From Streptomyces sp. NBC_00091 (GTDB lineage: Bacteria > Actinomycetota > Actinomycetes > Streptomycetales > Streptomycetaceae): a DNA stretch of 64,000 nt. Under the pieces are notes generated by a model. That model did not search any database, was not told the DNA's origin, and was given only the letters and a program-made list of their open reading frames with translations. The stretch spans positions 186,001 to 250,000 of the forward strand of contig NZ_JAPEMA010000004.1 in assembly GCF_026343185.1 (NCBI RefSeq), read 5' to 3'. Both the position numbers and the translations under genes were made by a program. The first letter of the stretch is position 1; every line of letters begins with the position of its first letter. Shown in pieces: positions 56,107 through 64,000 of this stretch.

Positions 56107-56694
56107 CTAGCTGCCGAATCGGTCGGCGGTGGCCGCCACGGGGATCGGGATTTCGAAGTGGACGGTCCCGTAGCCGCCGTGCTCGCCCGTTGTCCGGGCG
56201 TCGCAGACTTCCTCGGCGATGCTGCGCCAGAAGGCTTCCGCGCCGGGGATGTCGACGTTGGTGTGCAGGTAGATGGCGTCGTAGCCGGGGACGCCTGCGG
56301 CGAATTCGCAGGCTGTCCTGACCATGGCGCGGGCCAGTCCGTGCCTGCGGTGGTCCGGGCGCACGTACACCCGCAGGAGCTGCGCCGTGCGCCCCGAGGG
56401 GTAGCGCTCGGTGAGCCAGCGGGGGTGCGGGGGGTGGGCGGGGCCCCGGGAGTTGAGCGCGGTGGTGCCGACCACCTCTTCGCCGAGGACCGCCACGACG
56501 AGGGCGTGGCGCGGATGCGTGAGGTAGGTGCTGACGATGTCGACGACGTCGTCGTGCCATTGGGGTACGTACCCGTAGTCGAACTCCCGGTAGAACGTGT
56601 CGAGCATGACGCTCCGCGCGCCGGCTACGTCGTTCGGCCTGGCGTGCCGTACGACGTACGGCCCGGTCTCTTGCCCCTGCGGCAGGTCTCTCAT
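56107..56694 (-). CDS. GNAT-family N-acetyltransferase
   Basis: 195 residues: YVVRHARPNDVAGARSVMLD, VVAVLGEEVVGTTAL and the acetyl-CoA motif LLRVYVRPDHRRHGLARAMV (R-x-x-G/A near RRHGLA), then YDAIYLHTNVDIPGAEAFWR. Typical GNAT length and fold. It is divergent from the metallophore-like operon, sharing the 183-bp promoter region with the Zur-like palindrome. Substrate unknown; it may belong to the operon functionally. Confidence 0.85.
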   Translation of the reverse strand: MRDLPQGQETGPYVVRHARPNDVAGARSVMLDTFYREFDYGYVPQWHDDVVDIVSTYLTHPRHALVVAVLGEEVVGTTALNSRGPAHPPHPRWLTERYPSGRTAQLLRVYVRPDHRRHGLARAMVRTACEFAAGVPGYDAIYLHTNVDIPGAEAFWRSIAEEVCDARTTGEHGGYGTVHFEIPIPVAATADRFGS

Positions 56695-56765
56695 GGCTCG
56701 GTGGCTCCCTTCCGGCACTCCGGTCTCGTGAGCGGCAGGCTATCGGAAATCCACTCTATTGGAAA

Positions 56766-56779
56766 TGAAAACGATTTCA
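56766..56779. promoter_or_regulatory. Zur-like palindrome at the metallophore-like operon
   Basis: TGAAA-ACGA-TTTCA is a perfect 14-bp inverted repeat, 98 bp upstream of the ATP-grasp start. Streptomyces Zur sites, as I recall them, resemble TGAAAATGATTTTCA; 12 of 15 positions agree when aligned directly. It is much more AT-rich than its surroundings. It would place the operon under zinc control. Confidence 0.55.
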
Positions 56780-56877
56780 GGTAACTTCCTCCTCGGTTCG
56801 GTGCGGATGTCTCCCGTCAGGCAGTCCGCTTCGCAGGTATGCCTCGCGGTCGTGACGGCATTTTGAGAGGAAGTCCC

Positions 56878-58194
56878 TTGGCGCATCTGCTGGTTGTCGA
56901 GAGCTGGGTGGGGTCGATGAGCAGGCTGCTGCCCAGGGCGATCGGGGAGGGCGGGCACGAGTTCACGTTCGTCACCCGGGACCTGCACCACTACCTGCGC
57001 GGCGCCGGTTCCGACGGCCCGCACCCGCTGCTGGCGGCGCGCAACATCATCACCGCGGACACCAACGACATGGAGGAACTGCTGCCCCACCTGGAACGGC
57101 TGCACGCGGTGCTCGCCTTCGACGGGGTCGTCTCCTCCTGCGACTACTACCTGCCGGCCGTAGCCCGGATCGCCGAGCGGCTGGGCCTGCCCGGCCCAGC
57201 CGCCGAGGCCGTCGAGGCTGCCTGCCGCAAGGACCTGACCCGCCGGGTGCTGGCCGAGGCCGGGGTACCGGGCCCCCGCTTCGCGCTCTGCGCGGACACG
57301 GCACAAGCCGCGGCCGCCGCCCGGGAGATCGGCTATCCGCTGGTGGTCAAGCCGGTGGACCTGTGTGCCGGGATGCTGGTGCGAGAGGTCCGCGACGAGC
57401 GCGAGCTGGAGGCGGCCTGCCGGGCGCTGGAGGAGTTCCCGGTCAACGCGCGCGGGCAGGACCGCAGCCCCGTTCTCCTCCTCGAAGAACTGCTCACCGG
57501 CCCCGAGGTCAGCGTCGAGACCGTCTCCTTCGGCGGTGTCATCGGCGTGGTCGGTGTCACGGACAAGAGCATCGGTGGGGCGCCCGCCTTCATCGAGACC
57601 GGCCACATGTTTCCGGCGGGCATCACGCCGGAGTCGGAACGGGAAGCGGTCGATACGGCGGTGGCTGCGATCAAGGCCCTCGGTCTGGACCACGTCGTGT
57701 GCCACACCGAGATCAAACTGACGCCCGAGGGTCCCAAGGTGGTCGAGGTCAACCCCCGGCCCGCCGGCAACCGGATCACCGAACTCGTCCGGCACGTGAC
57801 GGGCATCGACCTGGCCGCCGCCTGCGTGGACGTCGCCCTCGGCCGTACGCCCGATCTCACGCCGCGTGCGACCGGCGTGCACAGCGCCGCCATCGCCTTC
57901 CTGCTCCCCGACACCTCCGGCACCCTTGAGGGCATCGCGGGCGCCGACGAGGTCAGGGCGCAGCCCGGGGTCCTGGAGCTCACCCTTGCCGAGCCGGGCC
58001 GTGCGGTACGGGCCGCGACCAGCAACAACGAATACCTCGGCCACATCATGACCGCCGACACCCAGGGCAGTGGGGCGAGGGAAGCCGCCGAGCGGCTCCT
58101 CGCGCACCTGCACCCCACGTATGAAGAGTGTTCGGCTGAAGAGTGTCCGGCTGAAGAGCGTCCGTCCGAGCTGCCTTCGGTGGTGCCCGCATGA
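56878..58194 (+). CDS. ATP-grasp ligase of the metallophore-like operon
   Basis: 438 residues from TTG 56878 (GAGAGG 8 bases upstream); an in-frame ATG at 56839 lacks such a site. The pre-ATP-grasp part starts LLVVESWVGSMSRLLPRAIG. The ATP-grasp core has RVLAEAGVPGPRFALCADTA, YPLVVKPVDLCAGMLVREV, LLLEELLTGPEVSVETVSFG and the metal-binding VVEVNPRPAGNRI. It joins a carboxylate to an amine with ATP. The tail has three 15-bp repeats encoding EECSA-EECPA-EERPS. It overlaps the DUF364 gene by 4 bases. Confidence 0.88.
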   Translation: MAHLLVVESWVGSMSRLLPRAIGEGGHEFTFVTRDLHHYLRGAGSDGPHPLLAARNIITADTNDMEELLPHLERLHAVLAFDGVVSSCDYYLPAVARIAERLGLPGPAAEAVEAACRKDLTRRVLAEAGVPGPRFALCADTAQAAAAAREIGYPLVVKPVDLCAGMLVREVRDERELEAACRALEEFPVNARGQDRSPVLLLEELLTGPEVSVETVSFGGVIGVVGVTDKSIGGAPAFIETGHMFPAGITPESEREAVDTAVAAIKALGLDHVVCHTEIKLTPEGPKVVEVNPRPAGNRITELVRHVTGIDLAAACVDVALGRTPDLTPRATGVHSAAIAFLLPDTSGTLEGIAGADEVRAQPGVLELTLAEPGRAVRAATSNNEYLGHIMTADTQGSGAREAAERLLAHLHPTYEECSAEECPAEERPSELPSVVPA

Positions 58195-59024
58195 CCGCAC
58201 CCACCCTTCACGAGCCCGCCGTACGCACCATCGACCAGCTCGTCGAGGCGGTCCGCACCGGGACGTACGGTCCCGACCCCGCCCAGGAACGCATGGCGCT
58301 CGCCTTCACCACCGCCCAGGCGGTCCGCCACGCCGGCCGCAGCAGCGGCTACCGCAACGAGGTGCTCAGCCTGCGCCTCGACGCGGCCGTAGGGTCCTGC
58401 GCCGTGGAGCCGGGCGCCCTGCCCGCGGCGGCACTGGACGACTGTGTCGGAGCCTCGGTGGCCGAACTCCTCGGCCACCCGATGCTTCCCGTGCGGGTTG
58501 CCGCGCTCGACGCGTACCTGAGCCACGTACGCCCCCATACCCCCGACCATGGCGCCCGCCCTTACGCCCTACCGGCCGGCAGCTCCCTGCACCGGTCCCG
58601 AGCCCGCGCTCGCGCCGTGGTCGACCTGCTGCCCGCGAGCGGGATCCGCCGGGTCCTCGTCATCGGCGTGGTCAACTCCCTGCTGGAACAGCTGCGTGCG
58701 CGCGGCCTCGGATACGTGCCCTGCGACCTCAAGGGCGGCGCCACCGAGTGGGGCGAGCCGGTACGGACCGATGCCCTCGCGGAGCTGGAGCGCTGCGACG
58801 CCGTTCTCGCCTCCGGCATGACCCTCGGGAACGGGACCTTCCAGCCGCTGCTCGACCATGCCGCGGCCACCGGCAAGCCCCTGGTCATGTTCGCGCAGAC
58901 CGGCAGCGCGGTCCTCCCGCGCTTCCTGGGCGCCGGGGTCAGCGCCGTGTCCGCCGAGCCGTACCCCTTCTTCTGGCTCGACGGCGGCCCGGGAGTCATC
59001 CACCGCTACGGAGGCACCCGGTGA
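58191..59024 (+). CDS. DUF364 (putative heavy-metal chelation domain) protein
   Basis: 277 residues. N-terminal part: TIDQLVEAVRTGTYGPDPAQ, LDDCVGASVAELLGHPMLPV, RVAALDAYLS. C-terminal Rossmann-like part: RRVLVIGVVNSLLEQLRARG, CDLKGGATEWGEPVRTDALA, VLASGMTLGNGTFQPLLDHA and PYPFFWLDGGPGVIHRYGG. This pattern is DUF364, annotated in Pfam as putative heavy-metal chelation. Coupled at both ends (ATGA in front, GTGA behind). Direct metal or metallophore binding is inferred. Confidence 0.8.
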   Translation: MTAPTLHEPAVRTIDQLVEAVRTGTYGPDPAQERMALAFTTAQAVRHAGRSSGYRNEVLSLRLDAAVGSCAVEPGALPAAALDDCVGASVAELLGHPMLPVRVAALDAYLSHVRPHTPDHGARPYALPAGSSLHRSRARARAVVDLLPASGIRRVLVIGVVNSLLEQLRARGLGYVPCDLKGGATEWGEPVRTDALAELERCDAVLASGMTLGNGTFQPLLDHAAATGKPLVMFAQTGSAVLPRFLGAGVSAVSAEPYPFFWLDGGPGVIHRYGGTR

Positions 59025-60142
59025 CCGTCGCACAACTGCTGTACCGGCCGCCGGTCCACAGTACGAACCCGGAGCTGCTGACGCTGGTCGGCCGCACCCC
59101 GCTCGCGCGGATCCGTACGGAACTGCCCTACGCCCACCCGGGCTTCTGGGCCAAGCTCGAATGCCTCGGCGCCGGCGGCATGAAGGCCCGGTCGGCCGTG
59201 TCCATGCTGCGCGGCGCCCGGCAGCGCGGCGAACTCCGCCCGGGCGCCACCGTGGTCGAATCCACCTCGGGGACCCTGGGGGTCGGTCTCGCCTTCGCCG
59301 GGCAGGCCCTCGGCCACCCGGTCGTCCTCGTCGGCGACGCCGAACTCGAATCCTCCATGCGGCAGTTGCTCCGCGCGTACGGCGCGCAGCTGGAGCTGGT
59401 GGACCGGCCCGCCGCCGAGGGCGGCTGGCAGGCGGCCCGGATCGCCCGGCTGCGCGAGGTTCTGGCCCGGATCCCGGACGCCTACTGGCCCGACCAGTAC
59501 AACAACCCCGACAACGCCGCCGGCTACCTCTCCATGGCCGCCGAACTCAGCGGGCAGCTCGACCACTTGGACGTCCTGGTGTGCAGCGTCGGCACCGGCG
59601 GCCACAGCGCCGGGCTCATCGGCCCGCTCCGCCGCCGCTGGCCGAGGCTGAAGGTGATCGGCGTCGACTCCGTCGGCTCCGCCATCTTCGGCCAGCCCGC
59701 CCGCCCCCGCCTCATGCGCGGGCTCGGCAGCAGCATCCACCCGCGCAACGTCGCCCACCACGCCTTCGACGAGGTCCACTGGGTGGGCCCCGCCGAAGCG
59801 GTCGACGCCTGCCGCAGGCTGGCCCGTACCAGCTTCGTCAGCGGCGGCTGGAGCACCGGCGCCGTCGCACTCGTCTCGGCCTGGGCCGCCCGCGTCGAGG
59901 CCGGCGCGGTCGTCGCTACGGTCTTCCCTGACGGCCCGCACCGCTACCTCGGCACCGTCTACGACGACGACTTCTGTCACGCCCACGGCCTCGACCGGGC
60001 CGAACTCGCCCTGCGCCCCCTGGAGATCGCACACCCGTACGCGACCGAGGCCGTCGGCTGGACCCGCTGCCGCACCGTCGTCGACCCTCGCGCGGCCACC
60101 CGGCCGCACCTGCCCGCACCGACGCGGGGAGGTGCCGCATGA
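59021..60142 (+). CDS. PLP-dependent cysteine-synthase-family enzyme
   Basis: 373 residues from GTG 59021. Fold type II markers: LVGRTPLARIRTELPY, the PLP lysine in LGAGGMKARSAVSMLRG, the phosphate loop SVGTGGHSAGLIGPL, and STSGTLGVGLAFAGQ where OAS sulfhydrylases have STSGNTG. It has a C-terminal extension (from about 300). SbnA-like relatives make 2,3-diaminopropionate precursors for siderophores; a similar role here (aminocarboxylate building block) is inferred. Coupled by GTGA and ATGA overlaps. Confidence 0.85.
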   Translation: MTVAQLLYRPPVHSTNPELLTLVGRTPLARIRTELPYAHPGFWAKLECLGAGGMKARSAVSMLRGARQRGELRPGATVVESTSGTLGVGLAFAGQALGHPVVLVGDAELESSMRQLLRAYGAQLELVDRPAAEGGWQAARIARLREVLARIPDAYWPDQYNNPDNAAGYLSMAAELSGQLDHLDVLVCSVGTGGHSAGLIGPLRRRWPRLKVIGVDSVGSAIFGQPARPRLMRGLGSSIHPRNVAHHAFDEVHWVGPAEAVDACRRLARTSFVSGGWSTGAVALVSAWAARVEAGAVVATVFPDGPHRYLGTVYDDDFCHAHGLDRAELALRPLEIAHPYATEAVGWTRCRTVVDPRAATRPHLPAPTRGGAA

Positions 60143-61197
60143 GACTCACCTGGCACACCACCGAACTGGAACTGGCCGAGCCGCTGCGCATCTCCCGCTC
60201 GGTGATGGCCCGCCGCGACGCCGTCTGGGTCGCGATCGAGCACGGCGGCCTGACCGGCTGGGGAGAAGTCGTCAGCAGCGACTTCCTCGGCCTGCCCACT
60301 GCTCGCATCCTCCGGCACCTCACCACGGCGCGCGCCGCCGTCGAGCACCTGCCCGACCCCGAGACCGCGTGGGACGAACACCTGGCCGACTCGCTGCCCG
60401 GCCTGCCGAAGCTGCCGGCCGGTGTGCTCGCCGGGCTGGAGGCAGCGCTGCTCGACCTGGTCGGCAAACGGGCCGGCCGGCCCGCCCACCAGCTGCTGGG
60501 CACGCACTCCGCTCCGGCCGCGCCTACCACCCGTACGATCGGTATCACCGCGCCCGTACCGGCCGCCGCACAAGCAGCCCGGCTCGCCATGAGCGGCTTC
60601 ACCGCCCTCAAGGTCAAAGCGGGATCCCCCGATCCGGCCGAGGACCTCGCGCGCGTGGACGCCGTACGGACCGGAGCCCCCGGGGCGAGCCTGCTGCTCG
60701 ACCCCAACGGAGCGTGGACCGAACGCCAGGCCCTCGGCCTGCTCCCGCGCTTCGCCGACCTCGGCGTCACCGCCGTGGAGCAGCCCATCGCGCCGGGCAG
60801 CCCCGATGCCCTCGCCCGGGTGGCCAAGGAATCCCCCATACCCGTCATCGCCGACGAGGACGCCGTCTCCTACGAGGACGCCGTCGCGCTCGCCGGACTG
60901 GTCCACGGCGTCAACGTCAAGCTCGCCAAGTGCGGCGGGGTACGGGCTGCCCTGCGCATCCACGAAGCCCTGCGCGGCAGCGGCACCGACCTGATGCTCG
61001 GCTGCCTCACCGCCAGCTCCCTCGGCATCGCCCCCGCCGTGCACCTCGCAGACCGGGCCCGCTGGGTGGACCTCGACGGGCACCTGCTGCTCGCCGACGA
61101 CCCCTGGACCGGCATCGGCGGCACGGACGGCACCGTGCGGGCAGCCGACCGGGCCGGACTCGGCGTCAGACGGACCCACATGGCGGCCGTCCGGTGA
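60139..61197 (+). CDS. Enolase-superfamily, dipeptide-epimerase-like enzyme
   Basis: 352 residues. The N-terminal cap holds LRISRSVMARRDAVWVAIEH, then GWGEVV. The barrel has ALKVKAG (K-x-K base), the metal ligands LLLDPNGAW, AVEQPI and IADEDAV, and the opposite-face lysine NVKLAKCGG. This is the L-Ala-D/L-Glu epimerase pattern of the muconate-lactonising subgroup. In this operon it could set the stereochemistry of a dipeptide-like metallophore. Coupled at both ends. Confidence 0.87.
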   Translation: MRLTWHTTELELAEPLRISRSVMARRDAVWVAIEHGGLTGWGEVVSSDFLGLPTARILRHLTTARAAVEHLPDPETAWDEHLADSLPGLPKLPAGVLAGLEAALLDLVGKRAGRPAHQLLGTHSAPAAPTTRTIGITAPVPAAAQAARLAMSGFTALKVKAGSPDPAEDLARVDAVRTGAPGASLLLDPNGAWTERQALGLLPRFADLGVTAVEQPIAPGSPDALARVAKESPIPVIADEDAVSYEDAVALAGLVHGVNVKLAKCGGVRAALRIHEALRGSGTDLMLGCLTASSLGIAPAVHLADRARWVDLDGHLLLADDPWTGIGGTDGTVRAADRAGLGVRRTHMAAVR

Positions 61198-62468
61198 AGA
61201 TCCTCAGCTCGATGCGGGGCTTCCCGCTCGCCGTACGCCTCCTCCTGGTCAACCAGCTCGGCGTCAACACCGGCTTCTACCTGCTCATCCCGTACCTCGC
61301 CACCCACCTCACCGACGACCTGGGGCTCTCGGCCGCCGTCGTCGGCATCGTCCTCGGCCTGCGCAACCTCAGCCAACAGGGCCTGTTCCTGATCGGAGGC
61401 TCGGCCGCCGACCGGCTCGGCGCCCGAGGGGTGATCATCGCGGGCTGCGGGCTGCGCACGGTGGGATTCGGTCTGTTCGCCCTCGGCGACAGCCTGCCGC
61501 TGCTGCTCGCCGCTTCCATACTCAGCGGGCTCGCGGGGGCCCTGTTCAACCCCGCCGTGCGCACCTACGTCGCCCAGGAGGCCGGCGAGCGCAAGGCCGA
61601 GGCCTTCGCGCTGTTCAACGTCTTCGCCACCACCGGGGCCCTGCTCGGCCCACTGCTCGGCACCCTGCTGCTGCTCGTGGACTTCCGGGCCGCCGCCGTC
61701 ACCGCGGCCGGGATGTTCGCCGTCCTCACCCTCGCACAGCTGCTGGTCCTGCCCGCCCGCAAGGTCCCGGCCCCCGACACCAGGCTGCTCGGCGACTGGC
61801 GCGAGGTGGCGGGCAACCGCCGCTTCCTCGCCTTCTCCCTCGCCATGATCGGCATGTACGGACTGCAGAACCAGCTGTACCTGCTGCTGCCCCGTGCGGC
61901 CACCGACGCCTCCGGCTGGGGCGGCTCGGTCGGCCTGCTGTTCCTCGCCGGGACCGTCGCCAACCTGCTGTTCCAGCTGCGCATCACCCGCGCCCTGAAA
62001 GCCCGGGGGAGCAGGGGGCGCTGGATCGCCACCGGCCTGGGCGTCATGGGCCTCGCATTCCTGCCCCCGATGCTCGTCGCGGGCACCTCCGCCCCGCACC
62101 CGCTGCGCCTTCTGCCGGTGCTCGCCGGAGCCCTGCTCCTGCACCTCGGGGTGATGGTCGCCCAGCCCTTCGTGATGGAGCTGATACCGGCCTTCGGCCG
62201 CGCGAACCTCACCGGCACGTTCTACGGCCTCTTCTACGCGGTCTCCGGAGTCGCGGCCGCGGCCGGCAGCGCGGCCATCGGCTGGTCCATGGACACCGCC
62301 GGCCACACCGGACTGACCTGGCTGCCCTACGGATGCTGTCTCGCCCTCGGCCTGGTCTCGGCAGCGGCCGTGGGACACCTCCAGCGAAGACGGGCCCTGC
62401 CCTGCGACCGGGCCCCGGACGCCCTGCCCCCTCGTGCCCCCGCACGCCCCCGAAGCGAGACCCGATGA
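61194..62468 (+). CDS. MFS transporter, probable metallophore exporter
   Basis: 424 residues from GTG 61194. About 12 membrane helices: RLLLVNQLGVNTGFYLLIPY, LSAAVVGIVLGLRNLSQQGL, FLIGGSAADRLGARGVIIAG (the D-R-x-G loop of MFS between helices 2 and 3) and so on to YGCCLALGLVSAAAVGHLQR. Drug/metabolite efflux-like. Position between biosynthesis genes and a binding-protein gene suggests product export. Coupled by GTGA in front and ATGA behind. Confidence 0.88.
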   Translation: MKILSSMRGFPLAVRLLLVNQLGVNTGFYLLIPYLATHLTDDLGLSAAVVGIVLGLRNLSQQGLFLIGGSAADRLGARGVIIAGCGLRTVGFGLFALGDSLPLLLAASILSGLAGALFNPAVRTYVAQEAGERKAEAFALFNVFATTGALLGPLLGTLLLLVDFRAAAVTAAGMFAVLTLAQLLVLPARKVPAPDTRLLGDWREVAGNRRFLAFSLAMIGMYGLQNQLYLLLPRAATDASGWGGSVGLLFLAGTVANLLFQLRITRALKARGSRGRWIATGLGVMGLAFLPPMLVAGTSAPHPLRLLPVLAGALLLHLGVMVAQPFVMELIPAFGRANLTGTFYGLFYAVSGVAAAAGSAAIGWSMDTAGHTGLTWLPYGCCLALGLVSAAAVGHLQRRRALPCDRAPDALPPRAPARPRSETR

Positions 62469-63289
62469 CAGCCACCACCAGCGGCAACCTGCTCACCGAC
62501 CACCCCGAGCTCTACGAGGAGCGCTTCCCCGACCCCGAACGGCTCGCCGCCCGCTGGGCCGAGGACGTACTGGCCCGCCACGGGGCCGGCCCCCGCGTGC
62601 TCGACGTAGGCTGCGGCACCGGCCGGGACGCCGCCTGGCTGCACCACCACGCCGGCCGAGAGGTCACCGGCATCGACACCTCGCAGGCGATGCTGGCCCA
62701 CGCGGGCACGCACCACCCCGGCCCCGGATACCACCTGGCCGACATGCGCGACTTCGACCTCGGCGACGCGACGTTCGACGCGATCGTCTGCCTGGACAGC
62801 GCGCTCCTCTACTGCCACACCAACGAGGACCTGACCGCCTTCCTCGCCCGCTGCCGCGCCCACCTCACCCCCGGCGGGCTGCTCGTCGCCGAAATGCGCA
62901 ACGGCGCCTTCTTCCTCGGCAACACCGAACTCCTTGACGGCCCGCGCACCAGCACTTTCGCCTGGCGCGGCACCACGTACACCTCCCACACCACCCTGTG
63001 GATCGATCACGGCGCGCAACTCCTGCGCCGCCGGAGGATCTGGACCGCCGACGACGGCTGCCCGCAGGAGGAGCAGCGCTCCGCCTGGCGGCTGCTCTTC
63101 CCGCAGGAACTCCGGTACTTCCTCACCACCGCCGGCTTCGAGGTCCTCGCGCTGCATGACGGACCCGGCCCCCGCAGCGAACCGCCGTGGAGCGAGGGCG
63201 AGGCCCCGCACGGGACCACGAGTTCCGACCGCCTCCACCTCATCGCCCGGCTCAAGCCCCACCCCAGCAACGGAGACACCCCCGCATGA
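62465..63289 (+). CDS. Class I SAM-dependent methyltransferase
   Basis: 274 residues. The SAM motif is VLDVGCGTGRDAAWLHHHAG (about 35-55), motif II GIDTSQAMLAHA, motif III FDAIVCLDSALLYCHTNEDL, and LTPGGLLVAEMRNGAFFLGN. The C-terminal SAWRLLFPQELRYFLTTAGF then EVLAL is typical of small-molecule methyltransferases. Likely N- or O-methylates the product. Coupled to MFS (ATGA) and to the binding protein (ATGA). Confidence 0.88.
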   Translation: MTATTSGNLLTDHPELYEERFPDPERLAARWAEDVLARHGAGPRVLDVGCGTGRDAAWLHHHAGREVTGIDTSQAMLAHAGTHHPGPGYHLADMRDFDLGDATFDAIVCLDSALLYCHTNEDLTAFLARCRAHLTPGGLLVAEMRNGAFFLGNTELLDGPRTSTFAWRGTTYTSHTTLWIDHGAQLLRRRRIWTADDGCPQEEQRSAWRLLFPQELRYFLTTAGFEVLALHDGPGPRSEPPWSEGEAPHGTTSSDRLHLIARLKPHPSNGDTPA

Positions 63290-64000
63290 ACGACGCCCGC
63301 TCCAGCCTCGCCCGCAGAGGCTTCCTCATCGCCACGGGCGCCACCGCCCTCGCCCTCACCGCCGCCTGCGGCACCGGCGCCACAACCCCGGACGCCGAGA
63401 ACGCCGCAGACGGAGCCCCCAAGCAGGGCGGCCGGCTGCGCGCCGCCTTCGCCGGTGGCGGCGCGAACGAGACCCTGGACCCGCACGCCGCCAACCTGTT
63501 CGTCGACGCCGCCCGCGCCAAGGCCCTCTTCGACAAGCTCGCCGACTTCGGCCCCGACCTCGCCGCCGTCCCCAGGCTCGCCGAGCGCTGGGAGCCCAAC
63601 GACGCCCTCGACACCTGGAAGATCACCCTGCGCAAGGCCGCCTTCCACGACGGCCGCCCCGTCACCGCCGAGGACGTCCTCTACAGCTACCGCCGTATCG
63701 CCGACCCCAAGGGCACCTTCCGTGCCAAGGCCTCCCTGGAGCCGATCGACCTCGAGGCCAGCCGCGCCGTCGACGCCTCCACCGTCGAGTTCAAGCTCAA
63801 GCGCCCGTACGCCGAATTCCCCAACGTCCTCGCGGCCTTCGGCGCCTACATCGTCCCCAAGGACGCCACCGCCTTCGACAAGCCCGTCGGCTCCGGCCCG
63901 TTCAGCTTCGTTTCCTTCACTCCCGGCAAGTCCCTGGTCGTCAAGCGCAACGAGGCCTACTGGGAGGGTGCCCCGCACCTGGACGAGCTCGAATTCGTTG
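63286..64000 (+). CDS. Peptide/nickel-type ABC substrate-binding lipoprotein (partial)
   Basis: The first 238 residues run off the window. The N-terminus has a twin-arginine signal (R10-R11 in ARRGFLIATG) and a lipobox ending at C28 (LALTAAC). The mature part is family 5 binding protein: QGGRLRAAFAGGG, PHAANLFVDAARAKALFDKL, LAERWEPNDALDTWKITLRK, AAFHDGRPVTAEDVLYSYRR. NikA, CntA and OppA belong here. It starts in an ATGA overlap with the methyltransferase. It probably captures the metal-loaded product; permease and ATPase genes should follow. Confidence 0.9.
   Translation, partial: MNDARSSLARRGFLIATGATALALTAACGTGATTPDAENAADGAPKQGGRLRAAFAGGGANETLDPHAANLFVDAARAKALFDKLADFGPDLAAVPRLAERWEPNDALDTWKITLRKAAFHDGRPVTAEDVLYSYRRIADPKGTFRAKASLEPIDLEASRAVDASTVEFKLKRPYAEFPNVLAAFGAYIVPKDATAFDKPVGSGPFSFVSFTPGKSLVVKRNEAYWEGAPHLDELEFV

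Noticed and set aside
56766..56779. An iron (DmdR/IdeR) box in front of the ATP-grasp operon
   Set aside because: The streptomycete iron box contains TTAGGTTAGGCT-like half-sites, which are absent; the TGAAA/TTTCA palindrome fits Zur sites better.
56740..58200. A minus-strand frame opposite the ATP-grasp gene with an RTLFS repeat
   Set aside because: The repeat is the complement of the 15-bp repeat encoding EECSA/EECPA in the ATP-grasp protein; no separate gene is supported.

Overview
The window reads as high-GC actinobacterial DNA, almost certainly Streptomyces. Genes are packed and GC-biased at third positions, many junctions overlap by 4 bases (ATGA or GTGA), GTG and TTG starts are used, and families such as Rv1733c, MbtH-like, DUF1876 and CBS-BON recur. 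It looks like a variable chromosomal region built from integrated elements at a tRNA-Pro(GGG) gene. An identical 42-bp direct repeat, the 3' part of that tRNA from its anticodon loop to the discriminator base, lies at 1366-1407 and 54745-54786. In both places the 3' end of a decayed tyrosine recombinase lies just to its right on the minus strand.

Layout. 1-1.2 kb: IS5-type transposase and MFS transporter remnants. 1.37-1.65 kb: first att site, terminator, integrase stub. 1.65-4.9 kb: a truncated and an intact TPR regulator-type gene with a family 2 glycosyltransferase. 4.9-37.0 kb: a dormancy/universal-stress island with five CBS-BON proteins, two cyclic-nucleotide-binding proteins, four Usp proteins, a beta-CASP nuclease, an alcohol dehydrogenase, an HTH-flavin-barrel fusion, HAD and GH65 enzymes, PEP synthase, a flavodoxin, an Rv1733c-like protein, two P-type ATPases, an Acg-type nitroreductase, a SulP transporter, and a DevS/DevR-like (OsdK/OsdR-like) GAF kinase and response regulator. 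37.1-46.1 kb: a scar, then a four-gene NRPS operon (A-T-C-A-T-R synthetase, MbtH-like protein, flavin-barrel oxidase, P450). 46.5-48.5 kb: an EF-hand protein and transposon/integrase remnants. 48.5-54.3 kb: small regulator/VOC/oxidoreductase genes. 54.7-56.0 kb: second att site and a frameshifted integrase. 56.1-64 kb: a GNAT gene and a translationally coupled seven-gene operon (ATP-grasp, DUF364, PLP enzyme, dipeptide-epimerase-like enzyme, MFS exporter, methyltransferase, Tat/lipoprotein binding protein) behind a Zur-like palindrome. The last gene runs off the window.

How it works together. Seven intergenic regions of the stress island (6.1, 7.65, 13.5, 22.5, 23.85, 25.7 and 34.3 kb) carry G/C-rich 14-bp palindromes of the form GGNCC-N4-GGNCC, usually paired 20-25 bp apart. 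DevS and DevR lie at the far ends of two convergent operons that are both headed by such boxes. The simplest model is one autoregulated DevR/OsdR-type regulon carried as a block. Its gene content parallels the Mycobacterium tuberculosis DosR regulon (Rv1733c, SulP, CtpF, Acg, Hrp1, Usp, DevRS).

The most novel candidates are the box-controlled stress island between tRNA-Pro att repeats, the putative Zur-controlled metallophore operon at the right end, and the aureusimine-type NRPS operon. All functional statements rest on reading motifs; no database search or alignment was run.
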